Shown here one piece after another: positions 38,653 to 47,518 of a DNA stretch of 64,000 bases. The DNA is from Dickeya poaceiphila. GTDB lineage: Bacteria; Pseudomonadota; Gammaproteobacteria; Enterobacterales; Enterobacteriaceae. The position numbers and the translations under genes are program-made. Numbering within the stretch: the stretch's first letter is position 1; each line of letters starts with the position of its first letter. The notes below the pieces were generated by a model, which worked only from the letters and a program-made list of their open reading frames with translations, was not told the DNA's origin and searched no databases. The stretch is from NCBI RefSeq assembly GCF_007858975.2, contig NZ_CP042220.2, positions 2,294,001 to 2,358,000 on the forward strand. Reading direction: 5' to 3'.

Positions 38653-39498
38653 TCAGCGCAGGCGTTTACGTTTTTCGTTCTGGTCCAATTCCAGCTCAGT
38701 AATCACCTGCTGTAACCCACGCTCTTGTGCAGCATTCAGCCTTGGAAACTTGAAACTCAGACGCTCAATCTGTTTTACATGGCCTTTACTATCAACGACT
38801 TTCGTTGTGGTATGGTTGATGAACTCCAGATCCAGACAGAACTGCCCGTAACTAGCGAGATCGACATCAATATTTTTCAGCACCATGCCGGGTTCAAACA
38901 GACTGATCATGGTTTGATCGTCGGTGTACATGCATAGACCACCCAGCGATAAATCCTTCAGGTTAAATTCAAAATACGTGTTGTCAGGTAATTCCCCCCG
39001 GCAAATCATTGGCGGCCATGCAGGAGAGTTGATACGGAAAAAATTACGGCGCTGAATATAGTACAACACGTCAGGCACAGTTGCGCAGAATGCAGGCAAA
39101 TCGTCATGTTCAACTATACGGCTAATCGTGGAACGAAATTCAACCTTGGCACCAGCCGTTTCTGCCGCAAACTCAAGTTCACCCGCAAATAGCGCCCGAC
39201 TGTTTTCACGCTCCAGCGCACCAAGGTCAAACAGAAACTCTCCCTCGTCCGAATCAACCTCAAGGATCTTACTGATAAACTGACCGTGTGTGTGATACAC
39301 CATTATTGTGGCGTCTTGCTTTTGCAGTCCGCGCAATGTGGAGCAAATAGCCATTTTATTACGCCTGGCGTACTGTTCTTTCATATTGTCATCCACTACA
39401 TCCATCCCCACCGTCAATTGAATGGTTAATCCGTTATTATTCAGTGTCCCAGAACCCCCCTGGATACGACTTGGCACTAGTATCGACATTGAAGCCAT
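38653..39498 (-). CDS. YcgR-like PilZ protein (c-di-GMP flagellar brake)
   Basis: A 281-residue protein with the YcgR layout: an N-terminal YcgR domain (LRGLQKQDATIMVYHTHGQF around residue 55) and a C-terminal PilZ domain. The c-di-GMP-binding QRRNFFR (RxxxR, about residues 147-153) and DLSLGG (D/NxSxxG, about 182-187) are intact. YcgR with c-di-GMP slows the flagellar motor. Compared with E. coli YcgR it has roughly 40 extra residues at the N-terminus, so the start could be later; ATGs at 39498 and 39489 are both possible. It is not in a flagellar cluster here. Confidence 0.82.
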   Translation of the reverse strand: MASMSILVPSRIQGGSGTLNNNGLTIQLTVGMDVVDDNMKEQYARRNKMAICSTLRGLQKQDATIMVYHTHGQFISKILEVDSDEGEFLFDLGALERENSRALFAGELEFAAETAGAKVEFRSTISRIVEHDDLPAFCATVPDVLYYIQRRNFFRINSPAWPPMICRGELPDNTYFEFNLKDLSLGGLCMYTDDQTMISLFEPGMVLKNIDVDLASYGQFCLDLEFINHTTTKVVDSKGHVKQIERLSFKFPRLNAAQERGLQQVITELELDQNEKRKRLR

Positions 39499-39565
39499 CA
39501 ACTTTAGCGCTTTATCAATTCATTAGCTTAAACACTGCACACACAGAATATCCGGCATACAGAAA

Positions 39566-39583
39566 GCCTCGCCAATGCGAGGC
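39566..39583 (-). terminator. Probable terminator of the citrate operon
   Basis: Perfect 7-bp stem GCCTCGC / GCGAGGC with a four-base loop, followed on the minus strand by CTTTCTG. It lies about 50 bases after the citG stop. Confidence 0.6.
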
Positions 39584-39633
39584 AAACACTTATGAAAAAA
39601 TAGGGGGGACTGTCAGCCAATAATAGACGAGGT

Positions 39634-40542
39634 TCAGACCGCAGGATAGTGCGAAAGTAGCCACGTCAGTGCTAGCAGGTCGGCACTACCGCCAGGGCTG
39701 ATATTCCGCTCGACCAGCGCGTGGTTCATCTCCTGTAAGCCCCGATGCGTCACACCGTCAGACAATAACGCTAGTGCATATGCTTGTACAAACGCCAATC
39801 CATCTATACCGCCGCGGGATACCACATTGGTATCGGGATTGTGGGCCATCAACACGACCAGTGCTTGCAACAAAGCCGATTCCTCGTCTTTTCCCTGCGC
39901 TCGTGCGCCAAGGTAAGCAGGCAGGGCGTACTGTCGTGCGGTAGCGAACCCACTGGCAGCTTCACCACGCGCTCCTGTCAAACCATGGCGGCGAAACAGA
40001 TGCTCTCCCGCTGTCGCCGTATGCTGGCTATTTTCCAGTTCATCGCGCACCAAATCGGCACTCATCTGAGCCACACACTGGCACAGGCTATCCTGTGTCA
40101 AACGATGTCGACGCCCAGCCAACCAACCTGCTGCGCTACACAGCAGTCCAAAGGCAAAAATCCCCCCCTTGTGGGTATTCACGCCGCCTGTCGCTGCCAG
40201 CATGGCCTGTTCAGCCGCAATACCTATTGGCCGCACCTGCGACAATAACTGGGTTATCGGTAGCACGCTATGTGCCACACCGGCTTCGGTAAAACGAGAA
40301 AACCACGGGGTCAGTGCAGCAATGCTAGCCTGAAACAACGGCACATCCATATCGTGATGCGCGCCGTTATTATCCCTATCCACCAGACCGGGTTTTGGCG
40401 TCAGCATCACTTCTACCGTTAAGGCGGTCACCACACGATGGTGAATATCAGGTAAGGCCACCAGCGCACTGGTGGCATCGGGAAATTGCATAGTCAGAAA
40501 TGGAGAAACAACAACCGATTCAGTGTGCGTCAAACCAGCCAT
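39634..40542 (-). CDS. citG: Triphosphoribosyl-dephospho-CoA synthase CitG
   Basis: CitG makes 2'-(5''-triphosphoribosyl)-3'-dephospho-CoA from ATP and dephospho-CoA, the precursor of the citrate lyase prosthetic group. The 302-residue protein has the family blocks ALTVEVMLTPKPGLVDRDNN (about residues 38-57), GGVNTHKGGIFAFGLLCSAAG, and VERNISPGGSADLLALTWLL at the end. The Met at 40542 is used, giving a 23-base overlap with citX; an upstream ATG exists at 40566. Its base composition is more AT-rich than the rest of the operon. Confidence 0.92.
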   Translation of the reverse strand: MAGLTHTESVVVSPFLTMQFPDATSALVALPDIHHRVVTALTVEVMLTPKPGLVDRDNNGAHHDMDVPLFQASIAALTPWFSRFTEAGVAHSVLPITQLLSQVRPIGIAAEQAMLAATGGVNTHKGGIFAFGLLCSAAGWLAGRRHRLTQDSLCQCVAQMSADLVRDELENSQHTATAGEHLFRRHGLTGARGEAASGFATARQYALPAYLGARAQGKDEESALLQALVVLMAHNPDTNVVSRGGIDGLAFVQAYALALLSDGVTHRGLQEMNHALVERNISPGGSADLLALTWLLSHYPAV

Positions 40543-41062
40543 GGAGGATACTCTCGATTTTTTCAATCACGTCAGGTAACGCATGGCGGCGCGAACGCGC
40601 GCAGACATGCGCTGATTCCTCACAGAGTATACACCGACGATGATCGTGCGCCAGCAACGTTCTGCTTATCGAGCCTTCCTGTGGGCAAAATACGTCAAAA
40701 TCCCACAACCGGCCCAGCGGATGCTGCTCTTCCAGCGCAATCGCCGCCGCCTTCACGCTCAGCGCATCCTTGCTCATCACCCAGAACGCTTCCGCTCCCG
40801 TCTCCTGCCAGGTCACCTCCCGCTCCAGCACCGGCCAGCCGCGGGCCACACACAGCGCATCAAACGCCCCGACGGCGGCCTCCATCGCGCCACGGTAACC
40901 CGGCGCATCCTTCACCGCTCCCGGCGTCACCAGCGTCAGCGACACCAGCGTCGACCGGTGCCGCGCCAGCAGCTGCTGCTGCCGCGCATGGCGGCGATCT
41001 TTCGCCGCCAGCACCTGCTCCAGGGTCACGGCAACCGGCACACCCGTCGCCACCTCGCTCAC
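40520..41062 (-). CDS. citX: Apo-citrate lyase phosphoribosyl-dephospho-CoA transferase CitX
   Basis: CitX loads the prosthetic group made by CitG onto the acyl carrier protein CitD. The 180-residue product shows LVSLTLVTPGAVKDAPGYRG (about residues 39-58), GRLWDFDVFCP and RRCILCEESAHVCARSRRH, typical of CitX. Its ATG overlaps the citF stop by 4 bases, and it overlaps citG, so translation is coupled. CitX and CitG are separate proteins here, not fused as in some bacteria. Confidence 0.93.
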   Translation of the reverse strand: MSEVATGVPVAVTLEQVLAAKDRRHARQQQLLARHRSTLVSLTLVTPGAVKDAPGYRGAMEAAVGAFDALCVARGWPVLEREVTWQETGAEAFWVMSKDALSVKAAAIALEEQHPLGRLWDFDVFCPQEGSISRTLLAHDHRRCILCEESAHVCARSRRHALPDVIEKIESILHGWFDAH

Positions 41063-42588
41063 GCGTTGTCCTCTTTCACCTGACGCACCACGTCAATCAC
41101 CGTGCCGTCCCGGTAGCGGATCACCCCAACAATCCGGTCGTGGAACTCGATCGCCTTCGGCTCGCCCACCAGCTGGATGGCCCGCTCATACAGCGCCTCC
41201 ACCGGCATCACGTTCAGCCCCGCCTGTGTCAGACGCGCCGCCACCTCCGGTCGCGCCGGGTTCACCGCGATACCGTGGTCCGTCACCAGCACGTCGATGG
41301 CGCTCCCCGGCGTCACGCAGGTCGTGACCTGACGCACCACCGTCGGGATGCGGCTGCGGATCAGCGGCGCCACCACGATGGTCAGGTTCGCCGCCGTCGC
41401 CACGTCGCAGTGACCGCCCGACGCCCCGCGCATCACCCCGTCCGACCCGGTTATCACGTTCACGTTGAACTGCGTGTCGATTTCCAGCGCACTCAAAATC
41501 ACCACGTCCAGCTGGTCACAGCACGCCGCCTTGGCGCTGGGGTTCGCGTACACGTTGGTCGAGATTTCCACATGCCGCGGGTTCTTCGCCAGCGACGCCG
41601 CCGCATTCGCGTCAAAGCACTGGGTGTCCAGCAGCGTCTCTATCAGCCCCTTCTCATGCAGGTCGACGATGCTCCCGGTGATGCCCCCCAGCGCAAAGCG
41701 TGCCACCACGCCCTGCTGCTGCATCCGGTCTTCCAGAAAACGGGTGCACGCCGTCGAGGCCGCGCCCGACCCGGTCTGGATCGAAAAGCCCGCCCTGAAA
41801 TACCCGGAGTGCTCGATCACGTCCGCCGCCGTCCGCGCTATCAGCAGTTCACGCGGGTTGCTGGTCACGCGCGCCGCCCCCACGCTGATTTTCGCCGGGT
41901 CGCCCACTTCCTCCACCGGCACCACGAAATCCACCTGGTCCTGCACGATGCTCGCCGGCATGTTCGGGAACGGCACCAGACTTTCCGTCAGCAGCACCAC
42001 CTTTTTCGCGTAGTGCGCATCCACCATCGCGTAACCCAGCGACCCGCAGCGCGATTTCCCCGACGTCCCGTTGGCGTTGCCGAATTCGTCGCTGCTCGGC
42101 ACACCGAGAAACGCCACGTCTATCGCCAGCTCGCCGCTCTGCAGCAGGTGCACCCGCCCCCCGTGCGAGTGGATCTGCACCGGCTCGTCCATCAGCCCGT
42201 GCGAAATCGCGTCCGCCAGCTTGCCGCGCATCCCCGACGTGTAGATGCGGGTTATCACCCCGTTGCGGATATGCTCTATCAGCGGCGCGTTGCAGGTCAT
42301 CAGCGAACTCGACGCCAGCGTCAGGTTTTTGAACCCCAGCCGCGCCAGCGTCTCCACCACATGGTTGATCACCTTGTCCCCTTCACGGAACGCGTGGTGG
42401 AACGATATCGTCATCCCGTCCTGCAGCCCGCTCTTGCGGATGGCCTCTTCCAGGTCGGCGCACAGCTTGCGACGGTGTTTTTCGGTGACGTCATCCAGCC
42501 ACGGCGTGCGCTGGTTGGCGCTCACGAACGGCTGCAGATGACTTTTTTCCGGGTATTGCTGCTGCAATGCTTCAATAATATTACTCAT
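41059..42588 (-). CDS. citF: Citrate lyase alpha subunit (citrate:acetyl-ACP transferase)
   Basis: CitF swaps acetyl on the acyl carrier protein for citrate, giving citryl-ACP. The 509-residue product is full length for the family and shows TISFHHAFREGDKVINHVVE (about residues 60-79), GGRVHLLQSGELAIDVAFLG, and NVITGSDGVMRGASGGHCDV near the C-terminal CoA-transferase site. It lies in the order citC-citD-citE-citF-citX-citG, 82 bases after citE. The gene is GC-rich with strong third-position bias, which creates a spurious 772-codon ORF on the opposite strand. Confidence 0.96.
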   Translation of the reverse strand: MSNIIEALQQQYPEKSHLQPFVSANQRTPWLDDVTEKHRRKLCADLEEAIRKSGLQDGMTISFHHAFREGDKVINHVVETLARLGFKNLTLASSSLMTCNAPLIEHIRNGVITRIYTSGMRGKLADAISHGLMDEPVQIHSHGGRVHLLQSGELAIDVAFLGVPSSDEFGNANGTSGKSRCGSLGYAMVDAHYAKKVVLLTESLVPFPNMPASIVQDQVDFVVPVEEVGDPAKISVGAARVTSNPRELLIARTAADVIEHSGYFRAGFSIQTGSGAASTACTRFLEDRMQQQGVVARFALGGITGSIVDLHEKGLIETLLDTQCFDANAAASLAKNPRHVEISTNVYANPSAKAACCDQLDVVILSALEIDTQFNVNVITGSDGVMRGASGGHCDVATAANLTIVVAPLIRSRIPTVVRQVTTCVTPGSAIDVLVTDHGIAVNPARPEVAARLTQAGLNVMPVEALYERAIQLVGEPKAIEFHDRIVGVIRYRDGTVIDVVRQVKEDNA

Positions 42589-42670
42589 GTTCCAGTCCTG
42601 TCATGGCGACGGCCCGGCGTGCGTTCACGCCGCCGGCCCGCGCGGAAAACGTGCTTTACCCTGCGGCGAC

Positions 42671-43564
42671 CTACCGGCGTACGCCCGACGCCAGCGCGCG
42701 CTCCACCACCCGACGGGCGTGGTCGATTATCGGGCTGTCGATCATTTTTCCGTTCAGCGAAATCACCCCCAGCCCGGCGCGCTCGCCCTCTTCCGCCGCC
42801 TTGATCACCAGATGGGCGTAGTCCACCTCGTCCTGGGTCGGCGCGTAGGCGTTGTGCAGCAGTTCAATCTGCCGCGGGTTGATCAGCGACTTGCCGTTAA
42901 AGCCCAGTCCGCGGATCAGCTCCACTTCCTTCAGGAAGCCCGCCTCGTCGTTGACGTTGGAGTACACCACGTCAAACGCATCGATACCTGCGGCGCGCGC
43001 CGCGTGCAGCACCGCGCAGCGGGCGTAGAACAGCTCGGTACCGTCACCGCGCTCGGTCTGCATGTCCATCACGTAGTCGAAGGCCGCCAGCGCAATCCCG
43101 ATCATCCGCCCGGACGAACGGGCGATGGACACCGCGTTGATCACCCCGATCGCCGACTCGATGGCCGCCATGATGCGGGTGGAGCCGACTTCACGCCCGC
43201 ACGCCTTTTCGATGCGCACCAGGTGGTGCTCCAGTTCATCGACATCCGCGGTGGAATCGGTTTTCGGCAGACGAATCACATCCACCCCGCCCCGCACCGC
43301 CGCTTCCAGATCCTTCAGACCGAACGGGGTGTTGAGCTGGTTGATGCGCACCACGGTTTCAATGTCCCGGTACATCGGGTGCTGCAGCGCATGGTACACC
43401 AGCAGCCGCGCGGTATCTTTCTCGCGCAGCGACACCGCATCCTCCAGGTCGAACATGATGGAGTCAGGCCGGTAGATAAAGGCGTTGGACAGCATGGCGG
43501 CATTCGCGCCCGGCAGGAACAACATGCTGCGGCGCAGTTTTTTCGGCTGAGTCGTGGCGCTCAT
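42671..43564 (-). CDS. citE: Citrate lyase beta subunit (citryl-ACP lyase)
   Basis: CitE cleaves citryl-ACP to oxaloacetate and acetyl-ACP with Mg2+. The 297-residue TIM barrel has [15 protein letters not shown] (about residues 11-25), the metal-binding [16 protein letters not shown] (about 35-50), and [11 protein letters not shown], then [20 protein letters not shown] later. Its ATG overlaps the citD stop by one base (TAATG), as is usual for subunits of one complex. Confidence 0.96.
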   Translation of the reverse strand: MSATTQPKKLRRSMLFLPGANAAMLSNAFIYRPDSIMFDLEDAVSLREKDTARLLVYHALQHPMYRDIETVVRINQLNTPFGLKDLEAAVRGGVDVIRLPKTDSTADVDELEHHLVRIEKACGREVGSTRIMAAIESAIGVINAVSIARSSGRMIGIALAAFDYVMDMQTERGDGTELFYARCAVLHAARAAGIDAFDVVYSNVNDEAGFLKEVELIRGLGFNGKSLINPRQIELLHNAYAPTQDEVDYAHLVIKAAEEGERAGLGVISLNGKMIDSPIIDHARRVVERALASGVRR

Positions 43565-43854
43565 TACAGTTTCTCCCAGTCAATCTCGTCAACACCGGCG
43601 GCCCGCAGCACCGCACTCTGTACCCGCGCGCGGATCACGCAGTCCAGCGCGCCCTTGTCGTCCACCACGATGGTGCCGGCCTTCACCCCCAGCGCCGCCA
43701 GGGTGTCGTTCACCACCTGGGTGATTTGGGCGCCGAACTGTTTGATGACCTCGCTGTTGATCACCACGGTCAGCTGGCCTTCCGCCGGCGCCACCTTGAC
43801 CAGCAGATCACTGGATTCAAAGGTGCCCGCCAGGGCCTCCTTGATTATTTTCAT
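43564..43854 (-). CDS. citD: Citrate lyase gamma subunit (acyl carrier protein)
   Basis: CitD carries the phosphoribosyl-dephospho-CoA group on which the citrate lyase cycle runs. The 96-residue product begins [20 protein letters not shown]; the attachment Ser is expected to be in the FESSDL segment (residues 12-17). Length matches the family. It follows citC by 32 bases and is coupled to citE. Confidence 0.95.
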   Translation of the reverse strand: MKIIKEALAGTFESSDLLVKVAPAEGQLTVVINSEVIKQFGAQITQVVNDTLAALGVKAGTIVVDDKGALDCVIRARVQSAVLRAAGVDEIDWEKL

Positions 43855-43886
43855 GTTGTTTACCTGCCTAATACATTAAATACACA

Positions 43887-44936
43887 TCACGCGCAGGCGA
43901 GTTCGCCATAGCGCTGTAGATGCACGAACGTGGTTGCCGGGACAATCTCGCGGATGGGGTCGAACTGGCGCTGCTTCAGTAACCGGCGCACCTCGGAGGC
44001 GGAAATCGCCAGGCCGGAATGCTGACGAGTGCGCTCAATTTCCACCACCTCCAGCGCCGGGGCGGCCACCTGCGTGGCCTGCTCCAGCCAGTGGTGCATA
44101 TCCTGGTTGTACCGGTTGGTCACCGGGCAGAACGGCTCGGTGCCGACAAAGCGCCGGGTGATGCCGAGCGCCGGGGCGATATACTGGCGAAAGATGATCA
44201 GATCCAGCGCCGCATGGGCCTGGGTCACCAGTGTCTCTTCCTTCAGGAAATAGCCCGGAAAGGTGGCCCTGGAGATCATGTACTCCGACCCGGCGTGCAC
44301 CGTCAGGTTCGGGATATGGGCCACGCCCTGACGCACCATCTCCAGGCGCTCGGTGAACGGGAAAAAGGAGACGTCCTCCCGCACCACGAAGATATGCAGC
44401 CAGTCACAGGCGCCGGCGGCCTGCTCGGCCAGATAGCGGTGCCCCAGCGTAAACGGGTTGGCGTTCATCACGATGGCGCCGATGTCCCGGCCCGGTCTGG
44501 CCTCGGCTGCCAGCGACTGGCAATACTGCCGGATGCCGATGGGGGTGTTCTCCATCAGCACCGCCTGGTCGTCATAGCAGGCCAGCGGGTAGAAGCCGCA
44601 GCCGCGGAACACCGCGGTGTTGCAGGGGCGGGTGTAGAGAAACAGATGGAACTGGCCGCGGGCGGCGGCAAACTGCACCACCTCGTTCACCACCTTCACC
44701 CCCAGGTTAAGCTCGCGGTAGTCGGGCGCCACCGCCACACACTTGATGGTAGTGGCACACAGCCCGGCACAGGCCACCAGCCTGCCGTTATGCCTGCCTG
44801 CCACAAAAAATTCGACATCCCTGTCCATGCCCAGCTGGCACATCGCCAGCAGGTCGGTAATCTCAGTCAGTTCAGAGGAAGGAAGGCGAACATCCAGCGT
44901 GGCAAACGTAACACTCTCATCGTCATCGGCGTACAT
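43887..44936 (-). CDS. citC: [Citrate lyase] acetate:SH-ACP ligase CitC
   Basis: CitC activates citrate lyase by acetylating the thiol of CitD with ATP and acetate. The 349-residue product has an N-terminal GNAT-like domain (about residues 1-130) and a nucleotidyltransferase domain with the NPFTLGHRYLAEQA HxGH-type motif (about 159-172) and ISASEVRRLLKQ near the end. It is separated from the FAH-family gene by 93 bases and from citD by 32. Confidence 0.95.
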   Translation of the reverse strand: MYADDDESVTFATLDVRLPSSELTEITDLLAMCQLGMDRDVEFFVAGRHNGRLVACAGLCATTIKCVAVAPDYRELNLGVKVVNEVVQFAAARGQFHLFLYTRPCNTAVFRGCGFYPLACYDDQAVLMENTPIGIRQYCQSLAAEARPGRDIGAIVMNANPFTLGHRYLAEQAAGACDWLHIFVVREDVSFFPFTERLEMVRQGVAHIPNLTVHAGSEYMISRATFPGYFLKEETLVTQAHAALDLIIFRQYIAPALGITRRFVGTEPFCPVTNRYNQDMHHWLEQATQVAAPALEVVEIERTRQHSGLAISASEVRRLLKQRQFDPIREIVPATTFVHLQRYGELACA

Positions 44937-45029
44937 AACGGTTATCCTGCTTTTTGCTGTAGCAAAGTCGTCTGCTGTACCACATAGAATCTTGGAGCGA
45001 CGCCTCCGGCAAGCCGGAGGCGATACCCG

Positions 45030-45914
45030 TCAGTGTTCCACGGCGGCAGGAACCGCACGTGATGCTTTCACCGGCTGGGCGGCTTCACCAATGGTGTTGC
45101 GCAGGTGGCCCACGTTTTCGATTTCCACTTCAATGCTGTCGCCCGGCTTCATAAACAGCGGCGGCGTGCGTTTCTTGCCCACGCCCCCCGGCGACCCGGT
45201 GATGATGACGTCGCCGGCGCTCAGCGCGGTGAAAGTGCTGATGTATTCGATCAGGTCCGCCACCTTGTGGATCATGCTGGCGGTGTTGTCGTCCTGCACC
45301 ATGTGACCGTTCAGGTAGGTGCGGATGGCCAGGGCGTGCGGGTCCGGAATTTCGTCACGGGTGGTGAGGTACGGCCCGAATGCGCCGGTCTTCTGCCAGT
45401 TCTTGCCGGCGGTAAACCAGCTGTGCTGCCAGTCACGGGCGGAGCCGTCCATGTAGCAGCTGTAGCCGGCGACAAACGACAGCGCCTCGTCACGGCTGAT
45501 GTTCTGACCGTTTTTGCCGATGATGACCGCCAGTTCGCCTTCATAGTCGAACTCGCTGGAGTAGTGCGGCTTGAGCACCTGGGTGCCGTGACCGGTCTGC
45601 GAGTCGGCGAAGCGCACAAACAGCGTCGGGGCCGGGTTCTGTTCGTTGAATTCCTTGCGTTTGTCGGCATAGTTCATGCCGACGCACAGGATTTTGGATG
45701 GCGCCACAATCACCGGCAGGAAGGTCACGTCGGCCACGGCCACATCCGGGGTTTCGGTCTGGAAGGCGGCGGCGTCATGGAGCGCATCGCCCGCCAGCAA
45801 CGCCTTCAGGTCCGGGTAACGGTTGCCGAGGCGGCTGCCCAAATCAATCAGACCCGCAGGCGTATGGATCCCGTAACTGTTTTTGCCCTGATGGCGGTAA
45901 CTTGCAAGTTTCAT
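45030..45914 (-). CDS. Fumarylacetoacetase (FAH)-family enzyme in the citrate operon
   Basis: A 294-residue member of the FAH superfamily, whose members hydrolyse, decarboxylate or isomerise oxo acids with Mg2+/Mn2+. The conserved core is ILCVGMNYADKRKEF (about residues 75-89), FDYEGELAVIIGKNG (about 122-136, metal-binding Glu residues), CYMDGSARDWQ (about 152-162, metal Asp) and DVIITGSPGGVGKKR (about 234-248). It lies between the citrate transporter gene (64-base gap) and citC. Citrate lyase releases oxaloacetate, and some FAH proteins (mammalian FAHD1, a corynebacterial homolog) decarboxylate oxaloacetate, so that is the leading guess here; oxaloacetate tautomerase is another. Confidence 0.88.
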   Translation of the reverse strand: MKLASYRHQGKNSYGIHTPAGLIDLGSRLGNRYPDLKALLAGDALHDAAAFQTETPDVAVADVTFLPVIVAPSKILCVGMNYADKRKEFNEQNPAPTLFVRFADSQTGHGTQVLKPHYSSEFDYEGELAVIIGKNGQNISRDEALSFVAGYSCYMDGSARDWQHSWFTAGKNWQKTGAFGPYLTTRDEIPDPHALAIRTYLNGHMVQDDNTASMIHKVADLIEYISTFTALSAGDVIITGSPGGVGKKRTPPLFMKPGDSIEVEIENVGHLRNTIGEAAQPVKASRAVPAAVEH

Positions 45915-45978
45915 AATCTTTCCCGTTTAAATAAGGCCGCGTGCTAACGCGGCGTTATTTGTTTTTTGTCATACACCG

Positions 45979-47346
45979 TCACACCAGGAACTTGCCGAGT
46001 ACCAGCAAGGCCACGGAGACGTTGATTGCACCACCGATACGGGTAGCAATCTGAGCGAACGGCATCAGTACCATACGGTTGCCGGCAGTGAGGATAGCCA
46101 CATCGCCGGTACCGCCCTGCCCGCTCTGGCAGCAGGAGATGATGGCAACATCAATCGGATGCATACCGATTTTCTTGCCAACAAAGAAACCGGTGGTAAC
46201 CAGTGCCACCACAGTGGACACAATCACCAGCAGGTTAGTAATAGTGAACGCATGTACCAGTTCTTCCCAAGGGGTGATCGCCACACCAACAGCAAACAAA
46301 ATTGGATAGGTCACTGATGTCTGGAAGAATTTGTAAACCACCTGTGAACCTTCCAGCAGGCGAGGCGAAGCACCATTAAGCAGCTTCACGATTACAGCAG
46401 CGAACAGCATACCCACCGGTGCCGGCAGACCGATCAGCTTGTGACCCAACATACCGATCATGTACAGCAGAACAGCCAGCAACGCACCCGCAGCCATATT
46501 GGTCGGATCCATCTTGCCGCTTACTGCGGTGGTCAGTGTAGCTGGCGCCTGTTCAGTGCTGTTCGCCTTATTCGGCATCAGTTCGCCTTCACCAGTCAGA
46601 TGCGGATAACGTTTACCCAGTTGGTTCAGAACACCCGCGATGATGATGGCGGTCAGACTGCCCAGCATCACAATCGGCAGGATACGGCCCAGCGCGACGC
46701 CCTGTTCCATATGCAGCAGTGTGGCGTAACCAATAGAAAGCGGGATCGCCCCTTCACCTACACCACCAGCCATGATCGGCAGTACCAGGAAGAAGAAAAT
46801 CTGGAACGGATCCATACCCAGCATAATGCCAACGCCCATACCAACCAGCATACCTACCACTTCACCGCACAACATGGGGAAGAAAATACGCAGGAAGCCC
46901 TGAATCAGCGTCTGGCGGTTCATACTCATGATGCTGCCGACGATGATGCAACAGATATACAGATACAGGATGTTGGTGGATTTATAGAATTTGGTCGTGG
47001 CGTCCACAACCACCTGTGGCAGCAGTCCGTAGTAAACCAGCGCAGACGGGATAAAGGTGGCGCAAATAGCAGCAGCCCCCATCTTGCCGATAAACGGTAA
47101 ACGCTTACCAAATTCGCCACAGGCAAAACCAAAGAATGCCAACGTGGCGACCATCACTACGATATCGCTAGGCAGTTTGCCTTCCAGACAATCCAGAGCA
47201 ATCAACAGCCCAGCCAGGATAAACAGCGGCACAGGAATAACACCAATTTTGTAGTTATCCAGAATGTGCCACCATTTTTCTTTTAATGAAGCCTTCCCAG
47301 AGGTCTCATCTTTTACAACAATATAAGAATCATCAGTGGTACTCAT
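45979..47346 (-). CDS. 2-Hydroxycarboxylate transporter (CitS/CitW-type citrate carrier)
   Basis: A 455-residue inner-membrane transporter of the 2-hydroxycarboxylate transporter family, which moves citrate or malate by Na+ or H+ symport or exchange with acetate. Two GGxG re-entrant-loop motifs are visible, AGGVGEGAIPLS (about residues 191-202) and GQGGTGDVAILTAGNRM (about 409-425), with about 11 hydrophobic segments. Position first in the citrate operon supports citrate uptake. Whether it is the Na+ symporter CitS or the citrate/acetate exchanger CitW cannot be decided, so no symbol is given. The N-terminal 30 residues are charged and soluble. Confidence 0.9.
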   Translation of the reverse strand: MSTTDDSYIVVKDETSGKASLKEKWWHILDNYKIGVIPVPLFILAGLLIALDCLEGKLPSDIVVMVATLAFFGFACGEFGKRLPFIGKMGAAAICATFIPSALVYYGLLPQVVVDATTKFYKSTNILYLYICCIIVGSIMSMNRQTLIQGFLRIFFPMLCGEVVGMLVGMGVGIMLGMDPFQIFFFLVLPIMAGGVGEGAIPLSIGYATLLHMEQGVALGRILPIVMLGSLTAIIIAGVLNQLGKRYPHLTGEGELMPNKANSTEQAPATLTTAVSGKMDPTNMAAGALLAVLLYMIGMLGHKLIGLPAPVGMLFAAVIVKLLNGASPRLLEGSQVVYKFFQTSVTYPILFAVGVAITPWEELVHAFTITNLLVIVSTVVALVTTGFFVGKKIGMHPIDVAIISCCQSGQGGTGDVAILTAGNRMVLMPFAQIATRIGGAINVSVALLVLGKFLV

Positions 47347-47402
47347 AACCTTCTCCCCTCGTTATTTTCCAGGGTATATTAAGAGGTCAACGACCGTTAT
47401 TA

Positions 47403-47418
47403 TGTGACAACTCTCAAA
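47403..47418. promoter_or_regulatory. Candidate CRP-binding site
   Basis: TGTGA-CAACTC-TCAAA matches the CRP consensus TGTGA-N6-TCACA at 9 of 10 core bases. It lies about 57 bases upstream of the citrate transporter start, so cAMP-CRP control of citrate genes is plausible. Confidence 0.5.
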
Positions 47419-47435
47419 TTAAAAAATGAGTTTTA

Positions 47436-47457
47436 ATGGCACTTATGGTTTTTATGG
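47436..47457. repeat. Phased ATGG array 1 in the citrate control region
   Basis: Three ATGG motifs at 47436, 47445 and 47454, spaced exactly 9 bases, with T-rich fillers (TTATGGTTTTTATGGTTTT in the middle). Likely half-sites for the response regulator CitB; inference. Confidence 0.5.
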
Positions 47458-47518
47458 TTTTAATTATTTTCTTATTTATTTTCAAATAATTAAATAATTT
47501 CATTTTGGAAGGTTTTTC

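Noticed and set aside
40486..42804. 772-codon ORF on the plus strand
   Set aside because: It lies antisense to citX and citF, is rich in Arg, His and Pro, and has no recognisable domain. It comes from the strong GC bias of the real genes.
42587..43879. 430-codon ORF on the plus strand
   Set aside because: Antisense to citE and citD, which are full-length and well recognised; a compositional artefact.
44019..44987. 322-codon ORF on the plus strand
   Set aside because: Antisense to citC; no domain seen.
45105..45947. 280-codon ORF on the plus strand
   Set aside because: Antisense to the FAH-family gene, which has clear catalytic motifs.
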